Both the position numbers and the translations under genes were made by a program. 64,000 nt of DNA from Pseudomonadota bacterium (GTDB lineage Bacteria; Pseudomonadota; Alphaproteobacteria; Rhizobiales; Phreatobacteraceae), in NCBI GenBank assembly GCA_020161695.1, contig JAIUOO010000001.1, positions 434,001-498,000 on the forward strand. Direction: 5' to 3'. Positions 1 to 9,124 of this stretch are shown piece after piece (position 1 is the stretch's first letter; each line of letters begins with the position of its first letter). Under the pieces are notes generated by a model that was not told where the DNA came from, ran no database searches, and saw nothing but the letters and a program-made list of their open reading frames with translations.

Positions 1-1908
1 GCAGGCCTTGCAGGAGACGCAGAGGGAGAGGCTTTCGGCCATGGCGTCTGACGTCAGCGCATCCGGGCCGAGCTGTCCGGTCATGGCGAGGCGCAGCGTG
101 TTGGCCCGCCCGCGGGTGACATGCTGCTCATCGCGCGTCACCCGGTAGCTCGGGCACATGGCGCCGCCGTCGAGCTTCCGGCAGGTGCCGTTGTTGTTGC
201 ACATCTCGATCGCGCCGAGAAAACCCCGGGACGCGCCGGGATAGTCGGACCAGTCGAGCGCCGGTTTGATCTCGACGCCCTCATAACCCGGCGGATAGCG
301 GAACAGCGTCCGGTCATCCATCCTCGGGGCGCGCACGATCTTGCCGGGGTTGAACAGGCCTTCGGGGTCGAAGCGGTCCTTGACCTCCTCGAACGCGCGC
401 ACGAGGCGCTCCCCGAACATCTCGCCATGAAACTCGGACCGGACGATGCCGTCGCCGTGCTCGCCGGAATGCGAGCCCTTGTACTGGCGCACCAGCGCGA
501 AAGCCTGCTCCGCCATGGAGCGCATGCGCTTGGCGTCCACGTCCAGCTTCATGTTGAGCACCGGGCGGACATGCAGACACCCGACCGAGGCATGCGCGTA
601 CCAGGTGCCTTCGGTACCATGGGCACGGAAGATATCGGTCAGGCTCGCCGTATAGGCGGCGAGGTCATTCAGCGGCACCGCGCAGTCCTCGACGAAGGAG
701 ACCGGCTTTCCCGCTTCCTTCATCGACATCATGATGTTGAGGCCGGACGAGCGCATCTCTGTGACCGCCGCCTGCCAGGCCGGCTCGACCACCGGCACGA
801 CGCCACCGAAATGCCGACCCTCTCCGCTCCACGAAAACCCGAGATCGCCCATCAGGGCTTCGAGGTCCTTCAGCTTCTTCAGGTTTTCAGCTTCCGTCTC
901 CTCCGCGAATTCCACCACCAGCAGCGCGTCGGGATCGCCCTTCACCACGCGTTCGATGGTCGGGCGGAACATGGCGATGTCGCGGGCAAGGCCGATCATC
1001 GTGCGGTCCACGAGTTCGACCGCGATGGGCTTCAGCGTGACCAGATGTTGCGCGGCATCCATGGCCTGATGGAATGCGCCGAAATGGCAGACGCCGAAGA
1101 CCTTGGGCCCGATCAGCGGCCAGAGCTTCAGGTCCACCGCCGTGGTGAAGGCGAGCGTGCCCTCAGAGCCCACGAGGATATGCGCCATGTTGTTGGCGGG
1201 ACCGTTCGGCACGAGCGCGTCGAGATTGTAGCCGCCGACCCGGCGCTGGACCTTCGGGAACCGCGCCTCGACCTCCGCCGCCTCGCGTTCGCCGAGGGTG
1301 AGGAGGTCGCGGGTGATGAGGTCCGCGTCGTTGCGAAGGGCATCGGCGCGGGCCACCTCGCCGAACCAGCGGCGGCTGCCGTCCGCGAGCGCCGCCTCCA
1401 CCTGGATGACGTTGTTTCGCATGGTGCCGTAGCGCAGCGAGCGACCACCGCAGGAATTGTTGGCGGTCATGCCGCCGATGGTGGCGCGCGATGCCGTGGA
1501 AACGTCCACGGGGAACCAGAGCCCGTGCTTCTTGAGCTGGCGGTTGAGGTCGTCGAGGACGATGCCGGGCTCGACTCGGACAGTGCGGCCGGCGACATCA
1601 AGGTCGAGGATGCGGTTGAGACGCTTCGAGCAGTCGACCACCAGCGAGGTGTTGACGGTCTGCCCGCATTGCGACGTGCCGCCGCCACGCGGCAGGACAG
1701 TGACGCCTTCCTCGCGGGCCAGAGCCACGGCCTTGATCGCATCGTCCATCGTGTCAGGCACGACCACGCCGATGGGCATGATCTGGTAGATCGAGGCGTC
1801 GGTGGCATAGCGCCCGCGCGCGAAGGCATCGAACAGGATGTCGCCCTTCACCTCACTCGCGAGGCGGCGCTTGAGCGGGGTGTCCGGAATGTTGCTCATG
1901 TCATTCAT
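1..1908 (-). CDS. FAD-linked oxidase with C-terminal Fe-S domain (partial, runs off left edge)
   Basis: This is a D-lactate dehydrogenase/glycolate oxidase type flavoprotein that oxidises a 2-hydroxy acid or similar substrate. The start is ATG at 1908 (a second in-frame ATG lies at 1899), with AGGG about 8 nt upstream. PRGGGTSQCGQ (about residues 73-83) and IGGMTANNSCGG (about 144-155) are the p-cresol methylhydroxylase/VAO-type FAD-binding loops. At the truncated end CVSCKAC (Cys 630, 633, 636) opens a GlpC/LdhE-like 4Fe-4S domain, so several hundred residues probably lie beyond the window. It diverges from serine-glyoxylate aminotransferase across 131 nt, which suggests 2-hydroxyacid/glyoxylate metabolism, but the substrate is unknown. 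Confidence 0.85.
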   Translation of the reverse strand, partial: MNDMSNIPDTPLKRRLASEVKGDILFDAFARGRYATDASIYQIMPIGVVVPDTMDDAIKAVALAREEGVTVLPRGGGTSQCGQTVNTSLVVDCSKRLNRILDLDVAGRTVRVEPGIVLDDLNRQLKKHGLWFPVDVSTASRATIGGMTANNSCGGRSLRYGTMRNNVIQVEAALADGSRRWFGEVARADALRNDADLITRDLLTLGEREAAEVEARFPKVQRRVGGYNLDALVPNGPANNMAHILVGSEGTLAFTTAVDLKLWPLIGPKVFGVCHFGAFHQAMDAAQHLVTLKPIAVELVDRTMIGLARDIAMFRPTIERVVKGDPDALLVVEFAEETEAENLKKLKDLEALMGDLGFSWSGEGRHFGGVVPVVEPAWQAAVTEMRSSGLNIMMSMKEAGKPVSFVEDCAVPLNDLAAYTASLTDIFRAHGTEGTWYAHASVGCLHVRPVLNMKLDVDAKRMRSMAEQAFALVRQYKGSHSGEHGDGIVRSEFHGEMFGERLVRAFEEVKDRFDPEGLFNPGKIVRAPRMDDRTLFRYPPGYEGVEIKPALDWSDYPGASRGFLGAIEMCNNNGTCRKLDGGAMCPSYRVTRDEQHVTRGRANTLRLAMTGQLGPDALTSDAMAESLSLCVSCKAC

Positions 1909-2039
1909 GATCGTCGCCCTGCACCGAGGCGCGTCCTTGGAGGCGCTCGATAGCGAGCCTCGAAAGCAGTCAGCCTACTTGACTTGAATTTTGCATTCAT
2001 TATTCATTTTGACAAGAGATGCCTTGCCGGAGATAGCTC
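1909..2039. promoter_or_regulatory. AT-rich divergent promoter region
   Basis: This 131-nt gap separates two divergent genes. Positions 1979-2015 are much more AT-rich than the surroundings. A TTGACT at 1979-1984 could be a -35 element for the rightward gene, with a weak TATTCA about 16 nt later. ATTCATT occurs twice (1995-2001 and 2002-2008). It is a plausible site for the GntR regulator encoded at 3244, but no convincing GntR dyad is visible. Confidence 0.4.
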
Positions 2040-3242
2040 ATGACCGCCAACGCCCCCCGCACCGCCGGCCGGCACTTCCTGCAGATCCCCGGCCCCTCGC
2101 CCGTGCCGGAGCGCATCCTGCGCGCTATCGCGATGCAGACCATCGACCATCGCGGCCCCGATTTCGGCAAGCTCGGCCTGCGCGTCCTCGACGGCATGCG
2201 CTCGATCTTCAAGACCCAAGGGCACGTCGTGATCTACCCGGCCTCGGGCACCGGCGCTTGGGAGGCGGCGCTCGCCAACACGCTCTCCCCCGGCGACAAG
2301 GTGCTGATGGTCGAGACCGGCCATTTTGCGACGCTGTGGAAGACCATGGCCGGCAAGCTCGGCGTCGAAGCGGTATTCCTCGCCTCCGACTGGCGCGCGG
2401 GCGCCGATCCCGCCGCCATCGAGGCGGCCCTGCGCGAGGACAAGGGGCACGCGTTCAAGGCGGTCTGCGTCGTCCACAACGAGACGTCGACGGGCGCGAC
2501 CTCGCGGATCGACGAGGTCCGCAAGGCCATCGATGCCGCCGGCCACCCTGCCCTGCTGATGGTCGACACGATCTCGTCGCTCGCCTCCGCCGACTACCGC
2601 CATGACGAATGGGGCGTCGACGTCACGGTGGCGGGCTCGCAGAAGGGCCTGATGCTGCCGCCCGGCCTTTCGTTCAACGCGGTTTCGGACAAGGCGCTGG
2701 CGGCCTCGAAGGCAGCGAAACTGCCCAAGAGCTTCTGGGGCTGGGACGAGATGATCGCGTCGGGCAAGTCCGGCTACTTCCCCTACACGCCCGCGACCAA
2801 CCTGCTCTACGGGCTCGATGAAGCCATCAAGATGCTGCACGAGGAAGGCCTCGACAACGTCTTCGCCCGCCACACCCGCCACGGCGAGGCGACGCGCCGG
2901 GCGGTGGCCGCCTGGGGCCTCGAGAACCTTTGCACCAATCCCCGCCACTATTCGCCGGTGCTGACCGCCGTGGTCATGCCCGAGGGCCACGATGCCGACA
3001 GGCTGCGCGGCATCATCCTCGACGCTTTCGACATGTCGCTGGGAACGGGCCTGTCGAAGGTGGCGAAGAAGGTGTTCCGCATCGGCCATCTTGGCGACAT
3101 CAACGACCTGACGCTGGTCGGCACCCTCGCGGGTGTCGAGATGGGCCTCGGCCTCGCCGGCGTGCCGCACAGGGCGGGCGGCGTGACGGCGGCCATGGCC
3201 TATCTGGCGGACACGAAGAAGGAGGCGGCCAAGGCCGCGTGA
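2040..3242 (+). CDS. sgaA: serine--glyoxylate aminotransferase
   Basis: A class V, fold-type I PLP aminotransferase of 400 residues, the usual length. It transfers the amino group of serine to glyoxylate, giving hydroxypyruvate and glycine (serine cycle or photorespiratory-type glyoxylate use). PGPSPVPERIL near residue 17 and DHRGPDF near 37 form the substrate pocket typical of SGAT. VDTISS at 175-180 holds the PLP-pyridine Asp, and GSQKGLMLPPG places the Schiff-base lysine at Lys202. It is followed one base after its stop by the GntR gene, so the two are probably co-transcribed. Alanine-glyoxylate activity is the main alternative. Confidence 0.92.
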   Translation: MTANAPRTAGRHFLQIPGPSPVPERILRAIAMQTIDHRGPDFGKLGLRVLDGMRSIFKTQGHVVIYPASGTGAWEAALANTLSPGDKVLMVETGHFATLWKTMAGKLGVEAVFLASDWRAGADPAAIEAALREDKGHAFKAVCVVHNETSTGATSRIDEVRKAIDAAGHPALLMVDTISSLASADYRHDEWGVDVTVAGSQKGLMLPPGLSFNAVSDKALAASKAAKLPKSFWGWDEMIASGKSGYFPYTPATNLLYGLDEAIKMLHEEGLDNVFARHTRHGEATRRAVAAWGLENLCTNPRHYSPVLTAVVMPEGHDADRLRGIILDAFDMSLGTGLSKVAKKVFRIGHLGDINDLTLVGTLAGVEMGLGLAGVPHRAGGVTAAMAYLADTKKEAAKAA

Positions 3243-3243
3243 G

Positions 3244-3912
3244 ATGAACGAGCACCCGCTCATCGCCCGCCGCTCTCTTGCAACGGAGCTGACCGGCCGC
3301 CTGCGCGACATGATCGTCGAGGGCACGCTGAAGGCGGGCGACAAGATCTCCGAGCCGGACCTCTGCGCGCTGTTCGGCGTCTCGCGCACGCCCCTACGCG
3401 AATCGCTGAAGGTTCTGGCCGCGGAAGGGCTGGTCGAGCTCACGCCCAATCGCGGAGCGAAAGTCGCCCGCATCGCGCCCGAGGCGGTGGAGGAGCTCTT
3501 TCCGATCATGGGCATGCTGGAGGCGCTGGCCGGGGAACTTGCCTGCACCAGGCTGACGGAGAGCGACCTCGCGCGGCTCGAAACCATGCATGCCGAGATG
3601 GTGGGGCACTGGCAGCGCGGCGAATGGGTGCCCTATTCGCGGCTGAACCGGGCGATCCACGAGGAGATCTTCCGCATCGCCGGCAATGCGACGCTGGCCG
3701 CGCTCTACCAGAGCCTGATGGTCCGCATCCACGCCGTGCGCTTCGTCGCGCGCAAGACGCCGGAGCGATGGGCCGAGGCCGTGGAGGACCACGAGCGGAT
3801 GATGACGGCGCTCCGCGCACGCGACGGCGCGGCCCTGTCCGCCCTGATGCGCGAGCACCTCAGGCACAAGGCCGACGTGGTCCACGAAGCGCTCACGCAG
3901 AATCTCATCTGA
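3244..3912 (+). CDS. GntR family regulator, FCD (FadR) subfamily
   Basis: A 222-residue transcription factor. The N-terminal winged helix (about 8-75) contains the GntR signature ISEPDLCALFGVSRTPLRES and the wing TPNRGAKVA. The C-terminal all-helical FCD domain (about 85-215) carries RLNRAIHEEIF and DHERMMTAL, the usual metal/carboxylate-ligand positions. FCD regulators often respond to small organic acids, which fits the 2-hydroxyacid and glyoxylate enzymes next door. Its start lies directly behind the aminotransferase stop, so it probably belongs to the same transcript and controls the divergent promoter at 1909-2039 (inference). Confidence 0.9.
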   Translation: MNEHPLIARRSLATELTGRLRDMIVEGTLKAGDKISEPDLCALFGVSRTPLRESLKVLAAEGLVELTPNRGAKVARIAPEAVEELFPIMGMLEALAGELACTRLTESDLARLETMHAEMVGHWQRGEWVPYSRLNRAIHEEIFRIAGNATLAALYQSLMVRIHAVRFVARKTPERWAEAVEDHERMMTALRARDGAALSALMREHLRHKADVVHEALTQNLI

Positions 3913-3943
3913 CCAATGGATTCTGTTTTCGTTTCCAGTTGCC

Positions 3944-3987
3944 GCATTTTCTTGGCGCGAACCGGTGCCCACTTCGCTTGAAAATGC
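3944..3987. repeat. Intergenic palindromic element (REP-like)
   Basis: An imperfect palindrome. GCATTTTC at 3944-3951 pairs with GAAAATGC at 3980-3987, and inside it GCGAA (3957-3961) pairs with TTCGC (3973-3977) around CCGGTGCCCA. I recognise this GCGAACCGGT/CACTTCGC motif from dispersed intergenic repeats of Hyphomicrobiales genomes. It lies between the GntR gene and the LLM oxidoreductase and may help end transcription. Confidence 0.6.
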
Positions 3988-4104
3988 TCCGGGCCAGCTC
4001 GGCACGCCGGAGCAGGGCTGATCCGCCGGGCGAGCTATGCCCATCGGCCGAAGGCGACCTATCTTAAGCCACCCGACCACCGGCTCTTGACCCCGGATGC
4101 CCCG

Positions 4105-5112
4105 ATGACAGCATTCTCGATCCTCGACCTCGCCCCCGTGCCGGAAGGCTCGACGCCGGGCGACGCCCTGCGCAACACGATCGACCTCGCCAGACATGCC
4201 GACAGGCTCGGCTTCACCCGCTACTGGCTCGCTGAACACCACAACATGACCGGCATCGCCAGCGCCGCGACCTCGGTCGTCATCGGGCAGGTGGCGGCGG
4301 CGACCAGCCGCATCCGCGTCGGCGCCGGCGGCATCATGCTGCCCAACCACGCGCCGATGGTGATCGCCGAGCAGTTCGGCACGCTGGAGAGCCTCTTCCC
4401 CGGCCGCATCGACCTCGGTCTCGGCCGCGCGCCGGGCACCGACCAGCGGACCATGCGGGCGCTGCGCATCGACCCGATGGAGGCCGACAACTTCCCGCAG
4501 GACGTGCTGGAGCTTCAGGCGTTTCTGGCCCCGGTCCAGCCGGGCCAGGCGATCCAGGCGGTGCCGGGCGCCGGAACCGAGGTGCCGCTCTGGATCCTCG
4601 GCTCGTCGACGTTCGGGGCACAACTCGCGGCAATGCTGGGGCTGCCCTATGCCTTCGCCTCGCATTTCGCGCCGGATGCTCTGATGCAGGCGCTGGCGGT
4701 CTATCGCGCCAAGTTCGAGGCCTCGAAGCAGATATCCGAGAGTTATGCCATGGCTGGCTGCAACGTCTTCCTCGCGCAGACCGACGAGGAGGCACGCCAT
4801 CTGTTCACATCGGCCCAGCAGCGCGCGGCCGGCATCTTCCGCGGCGCGCGCGGCCTCCTGCCTGCCCCCATCGACGACATCGAGACCTTCTGGAGCCCGA
4901 TGGAGAAGGCGCAGGCCTCGCGCATGCTGCACTATTCCTTCGTGGGGTCGCCGGAGACGGTGAAGCGCGGCCTTCAGCACTTCATCGCCAATACGCAGGT
5001 GGACGAGGTGATGGTCGCAAGCGCCATTTTCGACCACGCCAAGCGCGTGCGCTCCTACGAGATGCTGGCGGATGTGGTGAAGGACCTCGCCGCCGCGAAG
5101 GCGGTCGCGTGA
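4105..5112 (+). CDS. LLM class flavin-dependent oxidoreductase
   Basis: A luciferase-like (TIM-barrel, FMN-dependent) monooxygenase of 335 residues. It begins [13 protein letters not shown], then has RYWLAEHHN, the [22 protein letters not shown] strand-loop and [13 protein letters not shown], all typical of the YhbW/MsnO8 group of alkanal-monooxygenase-like proteins. Start ATG 4105 is preferred; an in-frame TTG at 4087 would add six residues with no family support. The substrate is unknown. The next gene, selO, starts 16 nt after its stop, so the two may be co-transcribed. Confidence 0.85.
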   Translation: MTAFSILDLAPVPEGSTPGDALRNTIDLARHADRLGFTRYWLAEHHNMTGIASAATSVVIGQVAAATSRIRVGAGGIMLPNHAPMVIAEQFGTLESLFPGRIDLGLGRAPGTDQRTMRALRIDPMEADNFPQDVLELQAFLAPVQPGQAIQAVPGAGTEVPLWILGSSTFGAQLAAMLGLPYAFASHFAPDALMQALAVYRAKFEASKQISESYAMAGCNVFLAQTDEEARHLFTSAQQRAAGIFRGARGLLPAPIDDIETFWSPMEKAQASRMLHYSFVGSPETVKRGLQHFIANTQVDEVMVASAIFDHAKRVRSYEMLADVVKDLAAAKAVA

Positions 5113-5128
5113 CCGGACGTTCGGGGCA

Positions 5129-6556
5129 ATGGCCATGACCTACCGCCCTTCGACGGCGCATACGGAACTCGGCCCCGGCTTCTACGATCCGGTGGCGGCC
5201 GCCCGTTTCCCGCAACACATCCTGCGCTATCGCAACCAGCGCTGGGCCGAGGCTGTGGGCCTGGGCGGCCTGTCGGACGACGAATGGACCGGCCATTTCG
5301 GCCGCTTCCAGCCGCTGCCGGACAACCTGCCCGAGCCCCTTGCGCTGCGCTACCACGGCCATCAGTTCCGCTCCTACAACCCGGAGATCGGCGACGGGCG
5401 CGGCTTCCTGTTCGCTCAAGTCCTGGACGATCACGGCCGCCTGCTCGACTTCGGCACCAAGGGATCGGGCAAGACGCCCTATTCGCGCTTCGGCGACGGC
5501 CGGCTGACGCTCAAGGGTGGCGTGCGCGAGGTTCTCGCCACCGCGCTGCTGGAGGCCTTCGGCGTCTATACCTCCAAGAGCTTTTCGCTGATCGAGACCG
5601 GAGAAGCGCTCCAGCGTAACGACGAGCCCTCGCCGACGCGGTCCTCCGTGCTGGTGCGCCTGTCGCACAGCCATGTCCGGTTCGGTACGTTCCAGCGTCT
5701 GCTGGCGGAGAATGATCAGGCACGGATCGCCCGGCTCGTCGCCCATTGCGTTAGGCATTACCACCCGCAGGCGGCCCGAGATGGCGATGTCGCCAAGGAA
5801 GCCCCCGCCGTTCTGGAGGTCGTCGCACGCGCCTCGGGCGCGATGGTCGCCGAGTGGATGGCCGCCGGCTTCGTCCACGGTGTGCTGAACACCGACAATT
5901 GCGTGATCACCGGCGAGAGCTTCGACTACGGGCCATGGCGCTTCCTGCCGCGCTACGACCCCGGCTTCACCGCGGCCTATTTCGACCAGACCGGGCTCTA
6001 TGCCTTCGGCCGCCAGCCCGGCGCCATCGCCTGGAACCTCGAGCGTTTCGCCGAATGCCTGACGCTGGTCGCGCCTGTCGCGCCGCTGGAAGATGCGCTG
6101 CGGGCCTATGCGCCGGCCTTCCATGAGGGCCTCAGGCGGGCGATCTGCGGGCGGCTCGGCGTCAAACAGGCGGGCGAGACGCAAGACGACGAGCTTGCCG
6201 CGGCCTTCTTCCAGTTCTTGCTGAAGTCTCAGGCCCTGTTCGAGCGGACGATGTTCGACTGGCATGGCGGCCCGGCACGCAAGGCCTTCGCCATGGCCGG
6301 GCCTCAAGGCTCGCTCTATCAGGGCGAGGCCTTCGACCGGCTGGCAGCGGGGCTTGCCGCCCACGAACCGGTCCCGGCAAATGACGAGGCCGCCGCCTAT
6401 TTCCAAGGCGACGGCCCCGCGACTTTGCTGATCGAGGACGTCGAAGGGCTGTGGGCCTCCATCGCCGAGCGCGACGACTGGAGCCTGTTCCAGGCGAAGC
6501 TCGACCAGATCGAGCGCGCCCGGAAGGCCTATGCCCTTCGGCCGATCAGGCCCTGA
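5129..6556 (+). CDS. selO: Protein adenylyltransferase SelO
   Basis: A SelO/YdiU pseudokinase that transfers AMP from ATP to hydroxyl side chains of target proteins, linked to redox homeostasis. Its 475 residues match bacterial family size. It shows [18 protein letters not shown], the nucleotide-binding [24 protein letters not shown] region (split here for clarity into GTKGSGKTP and [11 protein letters not shown]), [12 protein letters not shown] with the metal-binding Asn/Asp, and the DFG-like FDYGPW. No selenocysteine codon is seen near the C terminus, as usual for bacterial members. The 3' end overlaps the convergent bioY by 11 nt. The start may be ATG 5129 or 5135. Confidence 0.93.
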   Translation: MAMTYRPSTAHTELGPGFYDPVAAARFPQHILRYRNQRWAEAVGLGGLSDDEWTGHFGRFQPLPDNLPEPLALRYHGHQFRSYNPEIGDGRGFLFAQVLDDHGRLLDFGTKGSGKTPYSRFGDGRLTLKGGVREVLATALLEAFGVYTSKSFSLIETGEALQRNDEPSPTRSSVLVRLSHSHVRFGTFQRLLAENDQARIARLVAHCVRHYHPQAARDGDVAKEAPAVLEVVARASGAMVAEWMAAGFVHGVLNTDNCVITGESFDYGPWRFLPRYDPGFTAAYFDQTGLYAFGRQPGAIAWNLERFAECLTLVAPVAPLEDALRAYAPAFHEGLRRAICGRLGVKQAGETQDDELAAAFFQFLLKSQALFERTMFDWHGGPARKAFAMAGPQGSLYQGEAFDRLAAGLAAHEPVPANDEAAAYFQGDGPATLLIEDVEGLWASIAERDDWSLFQAKLDQIERARKAYALRPIRP

Positions 6557-7157
6557 AGCGGCTCACAAGGCTCCAGGCGAAGGGCATGATCGCAGCACCG
6601 AGCGCGGTCTTGACCAGCGTGCCGAGCGCGAAGGGCCAGAGGCCCGCCGCCAGCAGCTTCGCGCCATAGCCGGTGAAAGTGCCGAGCCAGAGCAGGCCCG
6701 GGACGAAAACGAAGAGGTTGGCGACGGCCATGGCGGCGAGGATCTTCGGCCAGGCCTTGTCCCAGCCGCGGTCGGCAGCGGCGCCGATGATCGCGGCCAT
6801 GGCGAGGAAGCCGATCAGGAAGCCGCCGGTCGGCCCCATGAAGGGAGCGACGCCGACGCTCATGCCGGCGAAGACCGGTGCGCCGAGAAGACCGGTCAGC
6901 AGGTAGAGGCCGACGGTCGCGACGCCGAGGCGCAGGCCGTAGGCGGCGGCAACGACGGAAACCGCCAGCGTCTGAAGCGTCAGAGGCACCGGCCAGAACG
7001 GCACTGAAGCCTTGGCCCCGAGGGTGATCAGGCAGACGCCCACGGCGGCGAGGATCGCCGGGCGCAGGAGGCCGGCGGAGCGGGTGGGCCAGAGAGCGGC
7101 GGCGAGAGTCGCGTTCACAGTCGCGCCGGCGCGCGCGCCGAGGGTCGCGTGGGTCAT
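6546..7157 (-). CDS. bioY: Biotin transporter BioY
   Basis: The substrate-binding S component of an ECF-type biotin importer: an inner-membrane protein of 203 residues with about six hydrophobic helices. FWPVPLTLQTLAV and GPTGGFLIGFLAMA are the characteristic BioY motifs. No BioM/BioN partner is adjacent, so it either works alone, as some BioY proteins do, or shares a distant energy module. No TTAT-type BioR dyad was seen in the 134 nt upstream. The last 11 nt overlap the end of selO. Confidence 0.93.
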   Translation of the reverse strand: MTHATLGARAGATVNATLAAALWPTRSAGLLRPAILAAVGVCLITLGAKASVPFWPVPLTLQTLAVSVVAAAYGLRLGVATVGLYLLTGLLGAPVFAGMSVGVAPFMGPTGGFLIGFLAMAAIIGAAADRGWDKAWPKILAAMAVANLFVFVPGLLWLGTFTGYGAKLLAAGLWPFALGTLVKTALGAAIMPFAWSLVSRFRA

Positions 7158-7291
7158 GTCATTGTTCCTTCGGAGCTATGCCGTTGCGGCAGCTTGCAAG
7201 CAGCCGTCCGGCGTGTTCGCTTGGGTCCGGCTTAGCCGAGCCGCGGGGCCTTCCGCAAGCCGGCCGCCCTCATCGTTTCGGCAGAGGCAGA

Positions 7292-8203
7292 ATGGCAGAC
7301 GACATCCCCTTCGAGCGCGAGGACGCGGCCGTTCCCGGCCGTCCCGAACAGCTCTCGCCGCTGATCCGCCGGGTGCTCTGCGACAATCCCGGGCCGTTCA
7401 CGTTCAAGGGCACGGTCACCTACATCATCGGCACCGGCCGGGTCGCCATCGTCGATCCCGGCCCCGACAATGCCGCCCATATCGCGGCGGTCCTGGAGGC
7501 GGTAAAGGGCGAGACGGTCGAGGCGATCCTCGTCACGCACACCCACCGCGACCATTCGCCCGCGACCCCGGCGATCAAGGCCGCCACCGGCGCTCCGGTC
7601 TATGCCGAGGGGCCGCACCGTGCGGCGCGGGCGCTCAATCTCGGCGAGACCAACGCGCTCGACGCCTCGGGTGACCGCGACTTCGTGCCGGACGTGGCGC
7701 TGAGGGACGGCGAGGTGGTGTCGGGGACGGGCTGGACCGTGGAGGCCGTGTTCACGCCGGGCCACACCGCCAACCACATGGCCTTCGCGCTGGCCGAGGA
7801 GAACACCCTGCTCTCCGGCGACCACGTCATGGCCTGGTCGACCTCCATCGTCGCGCCGCCGGACGGCTCGATGGGCGACTACATGGCCTCGCTCGACAAG
7901 CTGCGCGCGCGGTCCGAGACGATCTTCTGGCCGGGTCATGGCGGCCCGGTGCGCGAGCCCGCCAAGTTCATGCGGGCGCTGGCCCATCACCGCAGGCTGC
8001 GCGAGGCCGCGATCCTCCGGCGCATCGGGCTCGGCGACCGCCAGATTCCCGACATCGTGACGGCGATCTACGAGGGGATCGATCCGCGGCTGAAGGGCGC
8101 CGCGGGCCTCTCCGTCTTCGCCCATCTCGAGGACCTCGTGACCAAGGGCCTCGTCCTGACCGACGGCGCGCCGACGCTCTCCGCCGAGTTCCGGCCGGCT
8201 TGA
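7292..8203 (+). CDS. MBL-fold metallo-hydrolase (LACTB2-like)
   Basis: A 303-residue metallo-beta-lactamase-fold hydrolase. Metal ligands are visible in VTHTHRDH (His83, His85, Asp87, His88), PGHTANH, LLSGDHVM and WPGHGGPV. A winged-helix-like C-terminal domain (about 225-300, RRIGLGDRQIPDIVTAIYE) is the arrangement of LACTB2-like proteins. Start ATG 7292 has GAGG seven nt upstream and is preferred over ATG 7178, whose 38-residue addition is low-complexity. LACTB2 itself is a ribonuclease; hydrolysis of thioesters or lactones is also possible here. Confidence 0.85.
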   Translation: MADDIPFEREDAAVPGRPEQLSPLIRRVLCDNPGPFTFKGTVTYIIGTGRVAIVDPGPDNAAHIAAVLEAVKGETVEAILVTHTHRDHSPATPAIKAATGAPVYAEGPHRAARALNLGETNALDASGDRDFVPDVALRDGEVVSGTGWTVEAVFTPGHTANHMAFALAEENTLLSGDHVMAWSTSIVAPPDGSMGDYMASLDKLRARSETIFWPGHGGPVREPAKFMRALAHHRRLREAAILRRIGLGDRQIPDIVTAIYEGIDPRLKGAAGLSVFAHLEDLVTKGLVLTDGAPTLSAEFRPA

Positions 8204-8207
8204 GCCG

Positions 8208-8687
8208 TCACACGAAATCCAGCGGCAGCACCGTCACTTCCTTGATCTCCTCCATGACGAAGCTCGCCGAGACATCCTGCATCTCGATGCGGGCGGTAAG
8301 CTTCTTGTAGAGGCGGTCATAGGCCGCGACGTTCGGTACGCGGGCGTGGAGGATGTAGTCGATCTCGCCGGCCGTCCGATAGACGCCGAGCAGTTCGGGA
8401 ATATCCTGCACGGCCTTGTGGAAGCGTTCGGCCCAGTCGGCCTCGTGGCGCGCGGTGCGGACCGCGATGAACACCGTCAGTTCGAGGTTCAGCTTGACGG
8501 GATCGGCGAGCGCGACGCGGGCGCGGATCACGCCCTCGTCCTCCAGCCGCTTCAGCCGGCGCCAGCAGGCGTTGCGCGACAGATTCACCCGCTCGGCGAG
8601 TTGTTCGATGGACAGCGAGGCATCCTCCTGCACGAGCCGCAGCAGGGTCTTGTCGGTCGAATCAAGAGACAGGGATGATGAAGACAT
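8208..8687 (-). CDS. Lrp/AsnC family transcriptional regulator
   Basis: A 159-residue Lrp-type feast/famine regulator. The N-terminal HTH (about 5-60) contains LDSTDKTLLRLVQEDASLSI and NLSRNACWRRLKRLEDEGVI. The C-terminal RAM ligand-binding/oligomerisation domain contains VYRTAGEIDYILHARVPN and VMEEIKEVTVLPL. Start ATG 8687 gives MSSSSLSLDS; in-frame extension would only add unconserved residues. The gene diverges from DUF6356, and the gap holds repeated GACATC motifs and dyads that are good candidates for its own operator. Confidence 0.9.
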   Translation of the reverse strand: MSSSSLSLDSTDKTLLRLVQEDASLSIEQLAERVNLSRNACWRRLKRLEDEGVIRARVALADPVKLNLELTVFIAVRTARHEADWAERFHKAVQDIPELLGVYRTAGEIDYILHARVPNVAAYDRLYKKLTARIEMQDVSASFVMEEIKEVTVLPLDFV

Positions 8688-8788
8688 CCCATGAATGTAG
8701 CATATTACCGGACATTTTCCACGCACATCCAGAAGATGGCCTCACGATTGGGACATCATCCCATCGAATCCAAGACATCATGTCCCAA
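8672..8788. promoter_or_regulatory. Candidate Lrp operator array (dyads and GACATC repeats)
   Basis: TTGGGACAT at 8748-8756 and ATGTCCCAA at 8780-8788 form a perfect 9-nt inverted repeat with a 23-nt spacer. GACATCAT is repeated directly at 8752-8759 and 8774-8781. A second dyad, GGGATG/CATCCC (8672-8677 and 8685-8690), spans the regulator's own start codon, and a further ACATCC lies at 8725. Several half-sites in phase suit an Lrp octamer. The assignment is inference. Confidence 0.5.
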
Positions 8789-8813
8789 CGCTTGTTCCCT
8801 GGGAGATGCCTTC

Positions 8814-9071
8814 ATGCTCGACCGCGCCCGCGACGCCTTCATGGCCCACCCCCGTTCGGTCAACGAGAGCTATTTCGAGCATATGGGCGCGGCGCTCCGC
8901 TATGCCGGCACCTTCGCCTTCTGCGCCTTCGCGGCCTTCGTCCACGCCTTCCTGCCGTTCCTGTTCGAGAAGACCGCCTCGACCATCGTCAAGAAGATGG
9001 TCGCCAACATGAATGCGCGCATGGACGCGCCGCAGGGCCAGATCCAGCCGGGCGCGCAGGCGGCCGAGTAA
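8814..9071 (+). CDS. DUF6356 family small membrane protein
   Basis: An 85-residue protein of unknown function. FMAHPRSVNESYFEHMGAA followed by a hydrophobic stretch (about 31-52, AGTFAFCAFAAFVHAFLPFLF) and MVANMNARMD matches the DUF6356 family found in alphaproteobacteria. GGGAGA six nt before ATG 8814 supports the start. It probably crosses the inner membrane once. It is transcribed away from the Lrp gene under the dyad-rich region at 8672-8788, so Lrp control is likely. Confidence 0.75.
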   Translation: MLDRARDAFMAHPRSVNESYFEHMGAALRYAGTFAFCAFAAFVHAFLPFLFEKTASTIVKKMVANMNARMDAPQGQIQPGAQAAE

Positions 9072-9124
9072 GGCTTCCTCGCGCCGCGGGGACATGGTCT
9101 AAGCGGGCAATCCCGGAGCCCGCC

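Noticed and set aside
121..1953. 610-codon open frame on the plus strand
   Set aside because: It is antisense to the FAD/Fe-S dehydrogenase, whose motifs are unmistakable. Its translation is Arg/His/Ala-rich with no family motif; such frames arise from high GC at third positions.
1982..2016. CTTG/CAAG inverted pair as GntR operator
   Set aside because: Only four-nt arms separated by 27 nt; not enough to claim an operator.
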